Origin: an uncultured Collinsella sp.
Lineage (GTDB): Bacteria > Actinomycetota > Coriobacteriia > Coriobacteriales > Coriobacteriaceae
Assembly (NCBI GenBank): GCA_959596505.1
Contig: CAUFWM010000010.1
Span: 1 to 39,883 of the forward strand
DNA: 39,883 bases
Reading direction: 5' to 3'
Positions within the stretch are counted from its first letter, which is position 1. The number at the start of each line of letters is the position of its first letter. Positions 15,188 through 23,557 of this stretch are shown here, piece by piece. A program made the translations under genes and the position numbers. The notes beneath the pieces were generated by a model that made no database searches, had not been told where the DNA came from, and was given only the letters and a program-made list of their open reading frames with translations.

Positions 15188-16072
15188 ATGTCGGACGCGC
15201 GTTCGCTGCAAAAACAGTTCAATCGCATGCTCGCCACGTTGCTGGTGGCGCTTGCTGCTGCCGGAGCCGTAACGTATGCCTGGTACATCTATAACGCCAA
15301 CCGCCGCATAACCGACGTCAAGATGGCGGCGGGCACGGGCGTGACCTTCCTTATCTCCAACGAGTACGACGGCGAATACAAAACCAACGCCGGCCTGAGC
15401 TTTACGGGTCTGCTCGATCCCGTCTCGACCGACAACGTGCTCAACGGCTTTCAAAAGGTAACGGGCTTTACCGGTGGAACCACCCAGGACTCGCTCTTTG
15501 CCAACATGTTTGGTGCCGCCGAGCATTCCGACTACTACAAGACTTCCCTGTACCTGGCTACCAACTCGGCCGCGACCGACGTGTACCTGTCGGGTATCGA
15601 CTTTACCGAGCAGGATCCGGCAAACCCCATCTCCACCGCCCTGCGCGTGGGACTGGTTACCTATGCGTCAGGGCGGGGCGATACCGTGACGGGCCAGTAC
15701 GTCTTTGAGGTCTCGGGCGAGCACAATCCCCAGGCGCGCTACAACACGCTCGACGGCAAGGATGCCGGCGAGAGCGAGCAGAACCACCTGGTGCTCGACA
15801 GCACCCGCTCCGATGGCGCCACGGTTCATTTTGACCAGCTGACCAGCGCTAACTTCTGCGACTACAACGAAGACACCGGCATCGTGAGTCTCAAGGAGGC
15901 CACGACCAAGATTTGCAGCCTACCCGCTGCCGCCAAGGGCGCCAGCCGCAGCACGCCCGTGCGCGTGGACGTGTACGTGTGGCTGGAGGGCTGCGACCCC
16001 GACTGTACCAACAACCTGGCCGCAACCAGCCTGCAATCGCTGGCGCTGCGCTTTGCCGGCAAACGTTCGTAG
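15188..16072 (+). CDS. SipW-type surface protein 1 of the export operon
   Basis: 294 residues; the ATG at 15188 follows GGGGGAGGGG. A basic start (MSDARSLQKQFNRM) and hydrophobic segment (about 14-31) end AGAVTYAWYIYN, with cleavage expected near A31/W32. The mature domain is Thr/Asp/Ser-rich. The C-terminal pattern is DVYVWLEGCDPDC, followed by a last hydrophobic beta strand. No sortase motif. It is first of eight co-directional genes, followed after 11 bases by the next surface protein. A -10-like TAAAAT (15122-15127) lies upstream but has no clear -35. The role as fibre or matrix subunit is inferred by analogy with TasA-type substrates. Confidence 0.8.
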   Translation: MSDARSLQKQFNRMLATLLVALAAAGAVTYAWYIYNANRRITDVKMAAGTGVTFLISNEYDGEYKTNAGLSFTGLLDPVSTDNVLNGFQKVTGFTGGTTQDSLFANMFGAAEHSDYYKTSLYLATNSAATDVYLSGIDFTEQDPANPISTALRVGLVTYASGRGDTVTGQYVFEVSGEHNPQARYNTLDGKDAGESEQNHLVLDSTRSDGATVHFDQLTSANFCDYNEDTGIVSLKEATTKICSLPAAAKGASRSTPVRVDVYVWLEGCDPDCTNNLAATSLQSLALRFAGKRS

Positions 16073-16083
16073 GGGGACCAGGG

Positions 16084-16920
16084 ATGAGTGCATCGAACAT
16101 CAAAGACATCCTGGGCTCGCGCCGCCGCATGGTTGCTGCGGCCGCATGGATGCTGGTGCTGGTAGCCGCCCTGAGTGCCGCCACCTATGCCTGGTTTAGT
16201 AACTCGCGCTACACCAACGTGACCCCCGTGGCGCACACGGTAAGCGACGAGAGCTCCGACCTGCAGATTGGCCTTTCGGCCAACGGGCCCTGGGACACAA
16301 CGGCCACACTTGCCGCCGCCGACAAGACGCTCTATCCCATCTCGACGTCAGACCTTTCCCGCTTTTGGCGCGGCACGTTCCAAAACGCCGCGGGTATCAC
16401 GACCGACTACGCCGACTGCACCGCGCAGCTGGATGACTACGCCCTTTCGGGCACGCTGTACCTTAAGGGCAGCGACAGTGCGCTCAACGTGTACCTGTAC
16501 CAGGGCCAGATGGGCATGACGAGCGACCCGCAGCTGCTGGCCGCACTGCGCCTGGGCTTGGTGATCACGACTGCGTCGGGCACGCAAACGCATATCTTTA
16601 CCTGTGACGACTTGGGCAATACCGCAGGCGCCACCAACAGGCGCACCACGGCGCAGGACGGCGCGGTCGTAGCGGGTGCCGCCTCGGGCTGGAGCTACAC
16701 CGCCGACCCGGCCCGCGCTATTAGTTCTTACAGCATGGACGGCACTGGCGACACGCCCACGGCGCGCGCAGGTGCCACGCCCATCTGCACGCTGGCCGCC
16801 AACGAGGTGGCAAGCGTTCGCTACGTTGTATACATGGAAGGCTGCGACGCCAATTGCATCGACGAGGCCCAGGCCCGCGATGTGGTGCTGCAGCTTGCCT
16901 TTGCTGCGGCCAAGGCGTAA
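16084..16920 (+). CDS. SipW-type surface protein 2
   Basis: 278 residues; the ATG at 16084 follows AGGGGGACCAGGG. The earlier frame to 15913 overlaps gene 1 and was trimmed. After a basic SRRRM, the membrane segment (about 16-36) ends SAATYAWFSNSR, with cleavage expected near A36/W37. The mature part contains LYPIST, also seen in variant form in gene 3 (LYPVSTFDL), so genes 2 and 3 share a fold. The C-terminal pattern is YVVYMEGCDANC followed by a beta strand. No sortase motif. Next gene starts 13 bases after the stop. Confidence 0.8.
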   Translation: MSASNIKDILGSRRRMVAAAAWMLVLVAALSAATYAWFSNSRYTNVTPVAHTVSDESSDLQIGLSANGPWDTTATLAAADKTLYPISTSDLSRFWRGTFQNAAGITTDYADCTAQLDDYALSGTLYLKGSDSALNVYLYQGQMGMTSDPQLLAALRLGLVITTASGTQTHIFTCDDLGNTAGATNRRTTAQDGAVVAGAASGWSYTADPARAISSYSMDGTGDTPTARAGATPICTLAANEVASVRYVVYMEGCDANCIDEAQARDVVLQLAFAAAKA

Positions 16921-16933
16921 GGGGGCGAGCGAC

Positions 16934-17923
16934 GTGAAAGATCAGAAGCGCATGCCAGCAGATAGCTGCGAGGCCAAAACCCAGAGCGAGAGCCCCGCGG
17001 TTCCCTCCAGCGTAGCCGCCGAGTGCCAGGTCCTCGAGGGCGCCGCCGCCCGCCGCCACGCTCGCCACGCGCGTGCCTACATCGCGCTCGTTATGGTGGC
17101 GCTCGCCGCCACCTTGGGCGCCGCGACCTACGCCTGGTTTACCAACAACATGAAGGTCAACACCAATTCGGTGAGCGTGCACAGCGACACGTCCAAGCTG
17201 GTGCTGGAGCTGGGCGATGCCGATCGCGGCAGCTGGACGCAGCAGGGCGACGTTTCCCTGACTTCCAGCGCGAACGGCGCCGTGACGCTCTACCCGGTCT
17301 CGACTTTTGACCTCAACGGTTTTGCTGCCTGCGCGCAAAACAACTCGGCCGGCGATGCCACGGTGTTTGAGCAGGCAAAAGACAACGGATCCGCGTTCTA
17401 CCACGGCTGGATCGACCTGCGCCCCACCATTACCGGAACGGGAGCCAGCAAAGTAAAGGGTAAGGTCAACCTGTATCTGGCCGAATCCCTGGTCCCGCAG
17501 GACGCCAACGCCGAGCTGCTGCGCGCGGCCCGCGTGGGCATTAAAATCTCGAGCGGCAACCAGGTGCTTGCCGCCAACATCTTTGAGCTCGACAGCTCCG
17601 ACGGCGGCCATCGCGACGAGCATCCCGCGACCGTCCCCGCAGGCCTGCCAGGCTACACCGAGGGCATGCTCCTGGGCTGGCAAAACGGTCAGCTCGCTTG
17701 CGGTGCCAACGTGACGCGGGACCCGGCCGCCTTTACGCTGGACACGAGCGAGACAGCCACGCGCCCGCAAAGTACGCTTGCCACGCTGGGGCTTGGCCAG
17801 ACTTATCGTCTGGATATCTATTACTACATCGAGGGCACCGATCCCGATAGCGCCGACTATCTCTATCAAGACCCGGGCACCTTGCACCTGGCGCTTTTTG
17901 CGACCTTGGACGGTGAGGCATAA
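16934..17923 (+). CDS. SipW-type surface protein 3 with cytoplasmic N-terminal extension
   Basis: 329 residues from a GTG at 16934, preceded by GGGGGCGAG; an ATG at 16952 is a possible alternative. About 48 residues precede the membrane segment (about 49-67), which ends GAATYAWFTNN, with cleavage near A67/W68. Cys12 and Cys31 lie in this extension. The mature part carries LYPVSTFDL, as in gene 2. The C-terminal pattern is YYYIEGTDPDS, where Ser replaces the usual Cys. Its stop codon overlaps the next ATG by one base (TAATG), so translation is coupled. Confidence 0.8.
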   Translation: MKDQKRMPADSCEAKTQSESPAVPSSVAAECQVLEGAAARRHARHARAYIALVMVALAATLGAATYAWFTNNMKVNTNSVSVHSDTSKLVLELGDADRGSWTQQGDVSLTSSANGAVTLYPVSTFDLNGFAACAQNNSAGDATVFEQAKDNGSAFYHGWIDLRPTITGTGASKVKGKVNLYLAESLVPQDANAELLRAARVGIKISSGNQVLAANIFELDSSDGGHRDEHPATVPAGLPGYTEGMLLGWQNGQLACGANVTRDPAAFTLDTSETATRPQSTLATLGLGQTYRLDIYYYIEGTDPDSADYLYQDPGTLHLALFATLDGEA

Positions 17924-18756
17924 TGGCACGTGTTACGCCAGGCGATCGCCGACCGACCACCGGCGACCGCCGCTCAGCCACCGTCGGCGCACCCCGGCCC
18001 GCCACCGCCGCCGCGCCCGCCGACACCGACCTGCGCCGCAAGCTCACCACCACCGTGGTGCTGGTGCTGTTTGCGCTGGTGGCGATAGCCATGGCAACGT
18101 TCGCCTGGTTCTCCATCGCCGATAGCGCCAAGACCCGCATGCTCATGATCGATGCCAACGCCGACGGCTCGCTGCGCTTTGACCTGGACGAGCACGCTAC
18201 ATTCGACGAATACGTGCACAGCCTGGGCTTCGACCAGATCTCGGCACGCATCGCCAGCGAAAAGGGCGTGGACATCGATGCATCCAGGCTCAAGCCCGTC
18301 ACCACGAGCGACTACCAGACTTTTACCTTCGAGGACGGCTCCACCGCCGATCCCGCGACCGGCGCCTACTTGGAGTTCACGCTGCACTTTATGAGCAGTA
18401 CGGACCTGCGCGTTCGCCTGACCGGGCAGGACGGCGACGGTGGCGCGTCCGGCACGCGATTTAGCTCCGACACGCAGGGCATGGCCAGCGCCATGCGCAT
18501 GAGCTTTACCGCCGACGGCCACACCTGGGTCTACAACCCCAACGGAGGCGGGGGCTCGTCCGGTTCGGCCACCGTCTTTGGGCTCGACTCGGGAGTAGCG
18601 AACGCGGCCAGCGACATGTTCGACCTAATAAAAGATACGGACAAGCCGGTAACCGTTCGCATATGGCTCGAGGGAACGGACCCAAATTGCACTAATATGC
18701 TAAAGGGAGCTAACTATTCGGTTTCGATGCGCTTTGAGGGCATCGAGGAACAGTAG
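17923..18756 (+). CDS. SipW-type surface protein 4
   Basis: 277 residues. A Pro/Arg/Ala-rich cytoplasmic extension of about 40 residues precedes the membrane segment (about 41-61), which ends IAMATFAWFSIADS, with cleavage near A61/W62. The mature domain has a Gly/Ser stretch at about 207-214. The C-terminal pattern is TVRIWLEGTDPNC, then a beta strand (SVSMRF). The start overlaps the previous stop. A 60-base gap with a small hairpin separates it from the signal peptidase gene. Confidence 0.8.
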   Translation: MARVTPGDRRPTTGDRRSATVGAPRPATAAAPADTDLRRKLTTTVVLVLFALVAIAMATFAWFSIADSAKTRMLMIDANADGSLRFDLDEHATFDEYVHSLGFDQISARIASEKGVDIDASRLKPVTTSDYQTFTFEDGSTADPATGAYLEFTLHFMSSTDLRVRLTGQDGDGGASGTRFSSDTQGMASAMRMSFTADGHTWVYNPNGGGGSSGSATVFGLDSGVANAASDMFDLIKDTDKPVTVRIWLEGTDPNCTNMLKGANYSVSMRFEGIEEQ

Positions 18757-18765
18757 ATATGCACG

Positions 18766-18781
18766 GCGGCCATCGGGCCGC
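18766..18781 (+). other. Intercistronic hairpin before the signal peptidase gene
   Basis: GCGGCC (18766-18771) and GGCCGC (18776-18781) form a six-bp stem with a four-base loop. There is no T tract, so it is more likely an mRNA-stability or processing element than a terminator. Confidence 0.35.
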
Positions 18782-18816
18782 GCACGACCTAGTCAGACAC
18801 GGTAGTAAGGGACATC

Positions 18817-19566
18817 ATGCAATCTGTTAAAAAGGCCGCATCCATCGCACTGAGCGTCGTCATGTGGATCATCATCCTGGTGGCGGCCCTGTACGCGTTT
18901 ACCACGCTCGCCACGCACGAGGACGGTAGTGTCTCGGACATCGCCGGCTTCACCCCGCTCGCCGTGCAGTCCGACTCCATGGCGCCCACGTTTAACAAGG
19001 GCGACCTCATCGTCATCCAAAAGTGCGACACCTCTAAGCTCGAGGTGGGCGACATCGTGACGTTCCACACCATCATCGACAACGAGTACGCGCTCAACAC
19101 GCACCGCATCGCCGCCATCGACGAGGTCAACGGCATGCGCAGCTTTACCACCAAGGGCGATAACAACGACGTGGCCGATACGCACATCATCAGCGACGGA
19201 GACATCGTTGGTAAGTACCTGTTCGCGTTGCCGCAGATGGGCAAGGTCATGGACTTCCTGTCTAGCTCCATGGGCTTCCTCATTGTGATTGTCCTGCCCA
19301 TGCTGCTGTTCTTTATCTACCAGGTGTATCACCTCATCGTGGTGGGCATGAACCTTAAGCGCGCCATGGCCGAGGAAGACCGCCTGGCCGCCGCGGCTGC
19401 CATCGTGGACGCCGAGGGCAAGGGTGACACCGCCGCCGTCACCGCCGATAACGCCGCCGAGCAGCTCGCCCAGGCCGAGGCCAAGCTCGAGGAAGCCCGT
19501 CGCCTAAAGGCCGAGGCCGAGGCGGCGATGAACGCGACCAAGCAGGAGGATACCGACGGTGAGTGA
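18817..19566 (+). CDS. SipW-like (ER-type) signal peptidase I, with C-terminal helical tail
   Basis: 249 residues; the ATG at 18817 follows TAAGGGA. One membrane segment at about 9-32, then the catalytic serine in Q-S-D-S54-M-A-P. The usual lysine is replaced by His in N-T-H96-R-I, and the acid box is K-G-D115-N-N-D-V-A-D121. This Ser-His type is typical of SipW, archaeal and ER signal peptidases. A second membrane segment follows (about 150-175). The last 70 residues are an Ala/Glu-rich coiled coil, probably cytoplasmic, which SipW itself lacks. It should process the A-W-F precursors encoded upstream. Its 3' end overlaps the ATPase gene by 8 bases. Confidence 0.88.
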   Translation: MQSVKKAASIALSVVMWIIILVAALYAFTTLATHEDGSVSDIAGFTPLAVQSDSMAPTFNKGDLIVIQKCDTSKLEVGDIVTFHTIIDNEYALNTHRIAAIDEVNGMRSFTTKGDNNDVADTHIISDGDIVGKYLFALPQMGKVMDFLSSSMGFLIVIVLPMLLFFIYQVYHLIVVGMNLKRAMAEEDRLAAAAAIVDAEGKGDTAAVTADNAAEQLAQAEAKLEEARRLKAEAEAAMNATKQEDTDGE

Positions 19567-21250
19567 GTTTCTGGGATTTGCCTGGGAGCTGCTGGCAAAG
19601 GTTGTCTACAACGTCGTTGCCGTTGTGAGCTCCATCCTTAACCTGCTGGTGTTTGGCTGGGTTGAGTACTTCAACATCTTTATGACCTACTTCACCACGT
19701 TTGACCTGGTGGGCAAGATCGGCGCGGTCATCCTGTTTGCCATGCTCATCGCGGTCCCCGTGCTGATCGTGGCCATTTTGGTTCACCGCTACCGCATCAA
19801 CCGCCGCCTGCATCGCGATGACACGTCCAACAAGGCGCTCTATCGCGAGATCGGTCGCCTGAACAAGCAGGTGCTCGACCTCATGGACGAGAAGAACAAG
19901 CTGCTGGCGCTCAAGGTCAATGCCATGGGCGGCACCAAGCAGATTCCGTACGTGGGCGCCTCGGCCCTGGCCGACGACCACCTGCCCACGGTGGGCAACG
20001 TGGTGGGCGCCGCCGCGGGCGCGCCTGCGGGCGAGGGCGCCACGGCTGCCGTGGTGTCGGGCAACGCGTCGCTCGCGCTCGATGGCGCGGGCGTCAAGGA
20101 CGCCGCAGCCGCCATGGCCAAGGCCACCGTTGAGGCCAAGACCCTAGCCGAGGAAAAAGAGATTGCGCAGGCCAACCGCTTCCCCAAGTTGTCCCTTGTG
20201 GACCTTAAGTACCGCGACTGGGAATCGCCGGTCTACGACGATGCCATCTCGCTGGAGGACTTTGTCGACAGCTTCCGCGCGTTCGCCTGCAGCCAGATGA
20301 AGCTCTACTACACGCCCGAGATCATCCGCCGCTTTGTGGCCGGCATGGCCGCCTCCAAGCTGCTGATCCTGGAGGGCATCTCGGGTACCGGTAAGACGTC
20401 GCTGCCCTACAGCTTTAGCCGCTACCTGGACAACCCCGCGACCATCGTGTCGGTGCAGCCGAGCTTCCGCGATCGCACCGAGGTGCTGGGCTACTTTAAC
20501 GAGTTTTCCAAGCGCTTTAACGAGACCGAGTTCCTCCGCGCCGTGTACGAGGCGGGCCTGCGCCAGGACCCGTCCATGATCGTGCTCGACGAGATGAACC
20601 TCGCCCGCGTGGAGTACTACTTTGCCGAGATCCTGTCGGTGCTCGAGATGCCCAGCCACGACGAGTGGGTACTCGATCTGGTCCCCACCCAGTGGGCCGC
20701 CGATCCCAAGGCTCTGCACGACGGCAAGCTCACCATCCCCGACAGCCTGTGGTTCATCGGCACGGCCAACAACGACGACTCCACCTTTACCATCACGGAC
20801 AAGGTATACGACCGCGCGATCCCCATCGAGCTCAACGAGCGCGCCGATGCGTTTGAGTGCGAGCCGCACGAGCGCGTGCACGTGACGGCCGACCACCTGC
20901 AGTATCTGTTCCAGAAGGCCAAGGTCGAGTACGTGATCGACGACGAGCTGCTCCAGAAGATGCACAAGCTGGACCAGTACCTGCAGACCCGCTTTAAGCT
21001 GGCCTTTGGTAACCGTATCATCAAGCAGATGTACGACTTTATCCCCGTGTACGTGGCGTGCGGCGGCACCGAGCTGGGCGGTATGGACTACATCATCGCC
21101 CGCAAGGTGCTCAAGAAGTTTGAGTCCATGAACGTGAGCTTTGTGCGCGACGAGATGAAGGGCCTGATCGAGTACATCGAGAAGACCTTTGGCGAGGGCG
21201 GCCTGCCCGATTCCGTCATGTACCTGCAGCGGATCCAGAACTTTTACTAA
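19559..21250 (+). CDS. Membrane-anchored McrB-like AAA+ ATPase
   Basis: 563 residues from a GTG at 19559 that lies inside the end of the signal peptidase gene, with AGGAGGA 8 bases upstream. Two hydrophobic segments (about 8-36 and 48-75) are followed by a helical stretch and an Ala/Gly-rich linker (about 140-200). The McrB-type AAA+ module starts at about 255. Walker A is GISGTGKT (273-280, Lys279). Walker B is MIVLDEMNLARVEYYF with Asp344-Glu345. The sensor region GTANNDD starts at 401. The 'D-E-M-N-L-A-R-V-E-Y-Y-F' sequence is diagnostic for McrB relatives, whose partners carry DUF2357, and the next gene does. McrB itself is soluble and uses GTP; the membrane anchor is unusual. A motor or remodelling role in surface-protein export is inference; defence is the alternative. 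Confidence 0.85.
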   Translation: MSEFLGFAWELLAKVVYNVVAVVSSILNLLVFGWVEYFNIFMTYFTTFDLVGKIGAVILFAMLIAVPVLIVAILVHRYRINRRLHRDDTSNKALYREIGRLNKQVLDLMDEKNKLLALKVNAMGGTKQIPYVGASALADDHLPTVGNVVGAAAGAPAGEGATAAVVSGNASLALDGAGVKDAAAAMAKATVEAKTLAEEKEIAQANRFPKLSLVDLKYRDWESPVYDDAISLEDFVDSFRAFACSQMKLYYTPEIIRRFVAGMAASKLLILEGISGTGKTSLPYSFSRYLDNPATIVSVQPSFRDRTEVLGYFNEFSKRFNETEFLRAVYEAGLRQDPSMIVLDEMNLARVEYYFAEILSVLEMPSHDEWVLDLVPTQWAADPKALHDGKLTIPDSLWFIGTANNDDSTFTITDKVYDRAIPIELNERADAFECEPHERVHVTADHLQYLFQKAKVEYVIDDELLQKMHKLDQYLQTRFKLAFGNRIIKQMYDFIPVYVACGGTELGGMDYIIARKVLKKFESMNVSFVRDEMKGLIEYIEKTFGEGGLPDSVMYLQRIQNFY

Positions 21251-21260
21251 TGCTGTAAGC

Positions 21261-21288
21261 GCGGGGCGGCGTGATGTCGCCCCGCCCC
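21261..21288 (+). other. Intercistronic GC hairpin, possible attenuator
   Basis: GCGGGGCG (21261-21268) pairs with CGCCCCGC (21278-21285), followed only by CCCTTT. It lies in the 69-base gap between the ATPase and DUF2357 genes. The T tract is poor, so partial termination or mRNA processing is as far as I would go. Confidence 0.4.
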
Positions 21289-21319
21289 TTTCCGATCGAT
21301 CCAATCTATGGAGTAACCC

Positions 21320-23557
21320 ATGTCCGAGACCATTCAGGACCTCTATACCAGCTTCTCCGAGCAGATGGAGCCCATCCAGGAGGACAGCCGCTACTTCCGC
21401 TATCTGTTTGAGATGGCGCAGGCCTCGGGCACCACGATCGAGCAGCAGCGCGAGGAGCTCGTCAAGGTGGTGGACGAGGAATGGATCAGCATGATCGAGG
21501 ACTCGCTCGACGCCATCAACACCATTATCGAAAAGCCGCGCCGCTTTATCACCACCGAGGAAGAGGTGGTGCCGGTCTCGCTCGCCAAAAAGATCAGCGC
21601 CGACAGTGTTCGCCATCTGAGCCAGAACACGCAGTTTTTGGCGCCGAGCGACGATGGCGGCGTCCATCCCACGCGCATCCTCAATGTCAATACCGTTGAG
21701 ACCTACGACCTGTACGAGAACCGCTTTATCTACCACTTGATTCAGCGCCTGCTGACGTTTGTGGACAAGCGCACCGACGTGATCTTTTGGTCGACGGGCA
21801 ACGAGATCCGCAACCGCTTTAAGATGCACAGCAAGATCGACGACGCGTACGAAGAGATCGAGTACAACGTCGAGCTGACGGTCAAAAACCGCCAGAGCTT
21901 TGCCGAGAACGACGCCGACAACATGGACGTCTTTATGCGCATCGACCGCGTGCGTCGCCTGGTCATGGCGCTGCGCGGCGCGTCGTTCTGCCAGATCATG
22001 AACGGCTGCAGCGCGGTCCGCAGCCCCATCCAGCGCACCAACCTCATCATGAAGGACCCCAACTACCGCAAGTGCTACCAGCTGTGGCAGTTTATGGAGC
22101 GCTACGACAAGGTGGGCTACAACATCGACGTGCAGCAGCAAGCGCTGGCGTTCGATGACGAGTACATGGTGCAGATGTACACCAACCTCATTAACAACTA
22201 CACCGTCTTTAAGAGCCTGACCGACGACGAGCGCAACCTGCAGGAGCTCGAGAGCGTGCAACACGCGCCGGTGGCGCCCAAGTTTATTAAGGAGATTAAG
22301 GAGGTGCAGGTCGATAGCCCCGACCTGCCCGACGTTGAGGTCCGTCGCGTGTTTGTGGAGGAGGTCACGCAGGCCCAGCTCGACGCCGAGCAGGCGCTGG
22401 CCGAGGCGCGCGAGCAGATCGAGGAACTGCAGGGGCAGCTGAAGTCCTGGAAGGTGCAGGCACACGCGCTGACCGACGAGCGCGACGACCTGGCCGACGA
22501 GCTGGACGAGGCAAAGACGCGTGAGCTGGCGTTGACGCAGCGCGCACAGATGGCCGAGGCCGATGCCGAGGAGCTGCGTGGCTCGCTGGAGGACGTCGAG
22601 GCCGGCAAGAAGGCTGCCGAGGATGCTGCCGCCGAGGCGCGCTCGACCGCAGCGGCCCAGCTTGAGCAGATGCGCGTCGAGGCCGATGCCGAGGTGGTTG
22701 CCGCTCGCGCCGATGCCGACGCCAAGGTTGCCGCTGCCGAGCAGGCAGCCGCCGAGCGGGTCGCGCAGGTCAAGAGCGACTCCGCCGCGGCCCTGGCCGC
22801 CAAGACGGCGGCCGATGCCGCCGAGCTGCAGGCCGCCAAGGACGCCGCCGCGGCCGAGCTTGTCGGCGTGCGTGAGGCGTGCGCCAAGGAGGTTGCCGAG
22901 CTGCATGCCAAGCTGGACGCCGCTCAGCTGAAGATTGAGGAAGTGCAGCTGACGGCCGAGCGCGATGCCCGCGCCGCGCAGGAGGCGGCAGACGCCGCCG
23001 CTGCTGTGGCGGAGCAGAAGCTCGCCGACACCGTCGCCGCGGCCGAGGAGAAGGTTTCCGCCGCCCAGCAGGCGGCCGATGCCGCGATCGATGCCGCCCG
23101 TGCGGCTGCCGACTCTGCCGTCGAGCGGGCTGCGGTGGACGCCAGCGAGAAGGTCGCCGCTGCCACAGCCGAGCGCGATGCCGCTACACGTGCTGCCGAG
23201 GAGGCCCGTGCCGACGCCGATGCGCGTATCGCCGCTGCCGAGCTCGAGGCGGGGGAGCGTATTGAGCAGGAACTCGCCGCCGCCAAGGCCGCACACGAGC
23301 GCGAGCTCGAGGCCGCCCGCGCGGAGATGCAGCAACGCTTGGACTCGTTGGCACACGAGCTGGAGCAAGCCGAGCGCGATCGCGCCCGCGCCGAGCGCCG
23401 TGCCGAGGGCAACAGTCTGTCGCGCTATCTGCTGACTCGCTTGCGCGGAGAGGCCGCCGAGGGCGATGCCGCCACGACCGTTGAGGGCGACGAGACCGAC
23501 GTTTCGGCATCTGACACCACTGACGTCGAGCCTTCCGCAAAGGATGTCGACAAGTGA
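21320..23557 (+). CDS. DUF2357-type protein fused to a long coiled coil
   Basis: 745 residues; the ATG at 21320 has TGGAG close upstream. Residues about 1-310 resemble the DUF2357 partner of McrB-like ATPases, with the characteristic YDLYENRFIYHLIQRLL (129-145) and R-I-D-R-V-R-R-L (207-214). The McrC-type PD-(D/E)XK nuclease that usually follows is not visible. Instead, about 350-705 is an uninterrupted Ala/Glu/Lys/Arg-rich coiled coil, then an acidic tail. There is no membrane segment. It probably forms a cytoplasmic rod bound to the ATPase. The stop overlaps the next start (GTGA). Loss of the nuclease argues against a classic restriction role. Coiled-coil McrBC relatives exist among defence systems, so that alternative stays open. 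Confidence 0.75.
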   Translation: MSETIQDLYTSFSEQMEPIQEDSRYFRYLFEMAQASGTTIEQQREELVKVVDEEWISMIEDSLDAINTIIEKPRRFITTEEEVVPVSLAKKISADSVRHLSQNTQFLAPSDDGGVHPTRILNVNTVETYDLYENRFIYHLIQRLLTFVDKRTDVIFWSTGNEIRNRFKMHSKIDDAYEEIEYNVELTVKNRQSFAENDADNMDVFMRIDRVRRLVMALRGASFCQIMNGCSAVRSPIQRTNLIMKDPNYRKCYQLWQFMERYDKVGYNIDVQQQALAFDDEYMVQMYTNLINNYTVFKSLTDDERNLQELESVQHAPVAPKFIKEIKEVQVDSPDLPDVEVRRVFVEEVTQAQLDAEQALAEAREQIEELQGQLKSWKVQAHALTDERDDLADELDEAKTRELALTQRAQMAEADAEELRGSLEDVEAGKKAAEDAAAEARSTAAAQLEQMRVEADAEVVAARADADAKVAAAEQAAAERVAQVKSDSAAALAAKTAADAAELQAAKDAAAAELVGVREACAKEVAELHAKLDAAQLKIEEVQLTAERDARAAQEAADAAAAVAEQKLADTVAAAEEKVSAAQQAADAAIDAARAAADSAVERAAVDASEKVAAATAERDAATRAAEEARADADARIAAAELEAGERIEQELAAAKAAHERELEAARAEMQQRLDSLAHELEQAERDRARAERRAEGNSLSRYLLTRLRGEAAEGDAATTVEGDETDVSASDTTDVEPSAKDVDK

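Noticed and set aside
20144..23368. 1074-codon open frame on the minus strand
   Set aside because: It lies opposite the ATPase and coiled-coil genes. GC-rich third positions remove stop codons on the opposite strand; the translation is low-complexity Leu/Gly/Val/His with no domain, and it spans two well-supported genes.
21320..23557. SMC/chromosome-segregation protein
   Set aside because: The coiled coil alone gives that impression; there are no Walker motifs, and the N-terminus has the DUF2357 signature next to an McrB-type gene.
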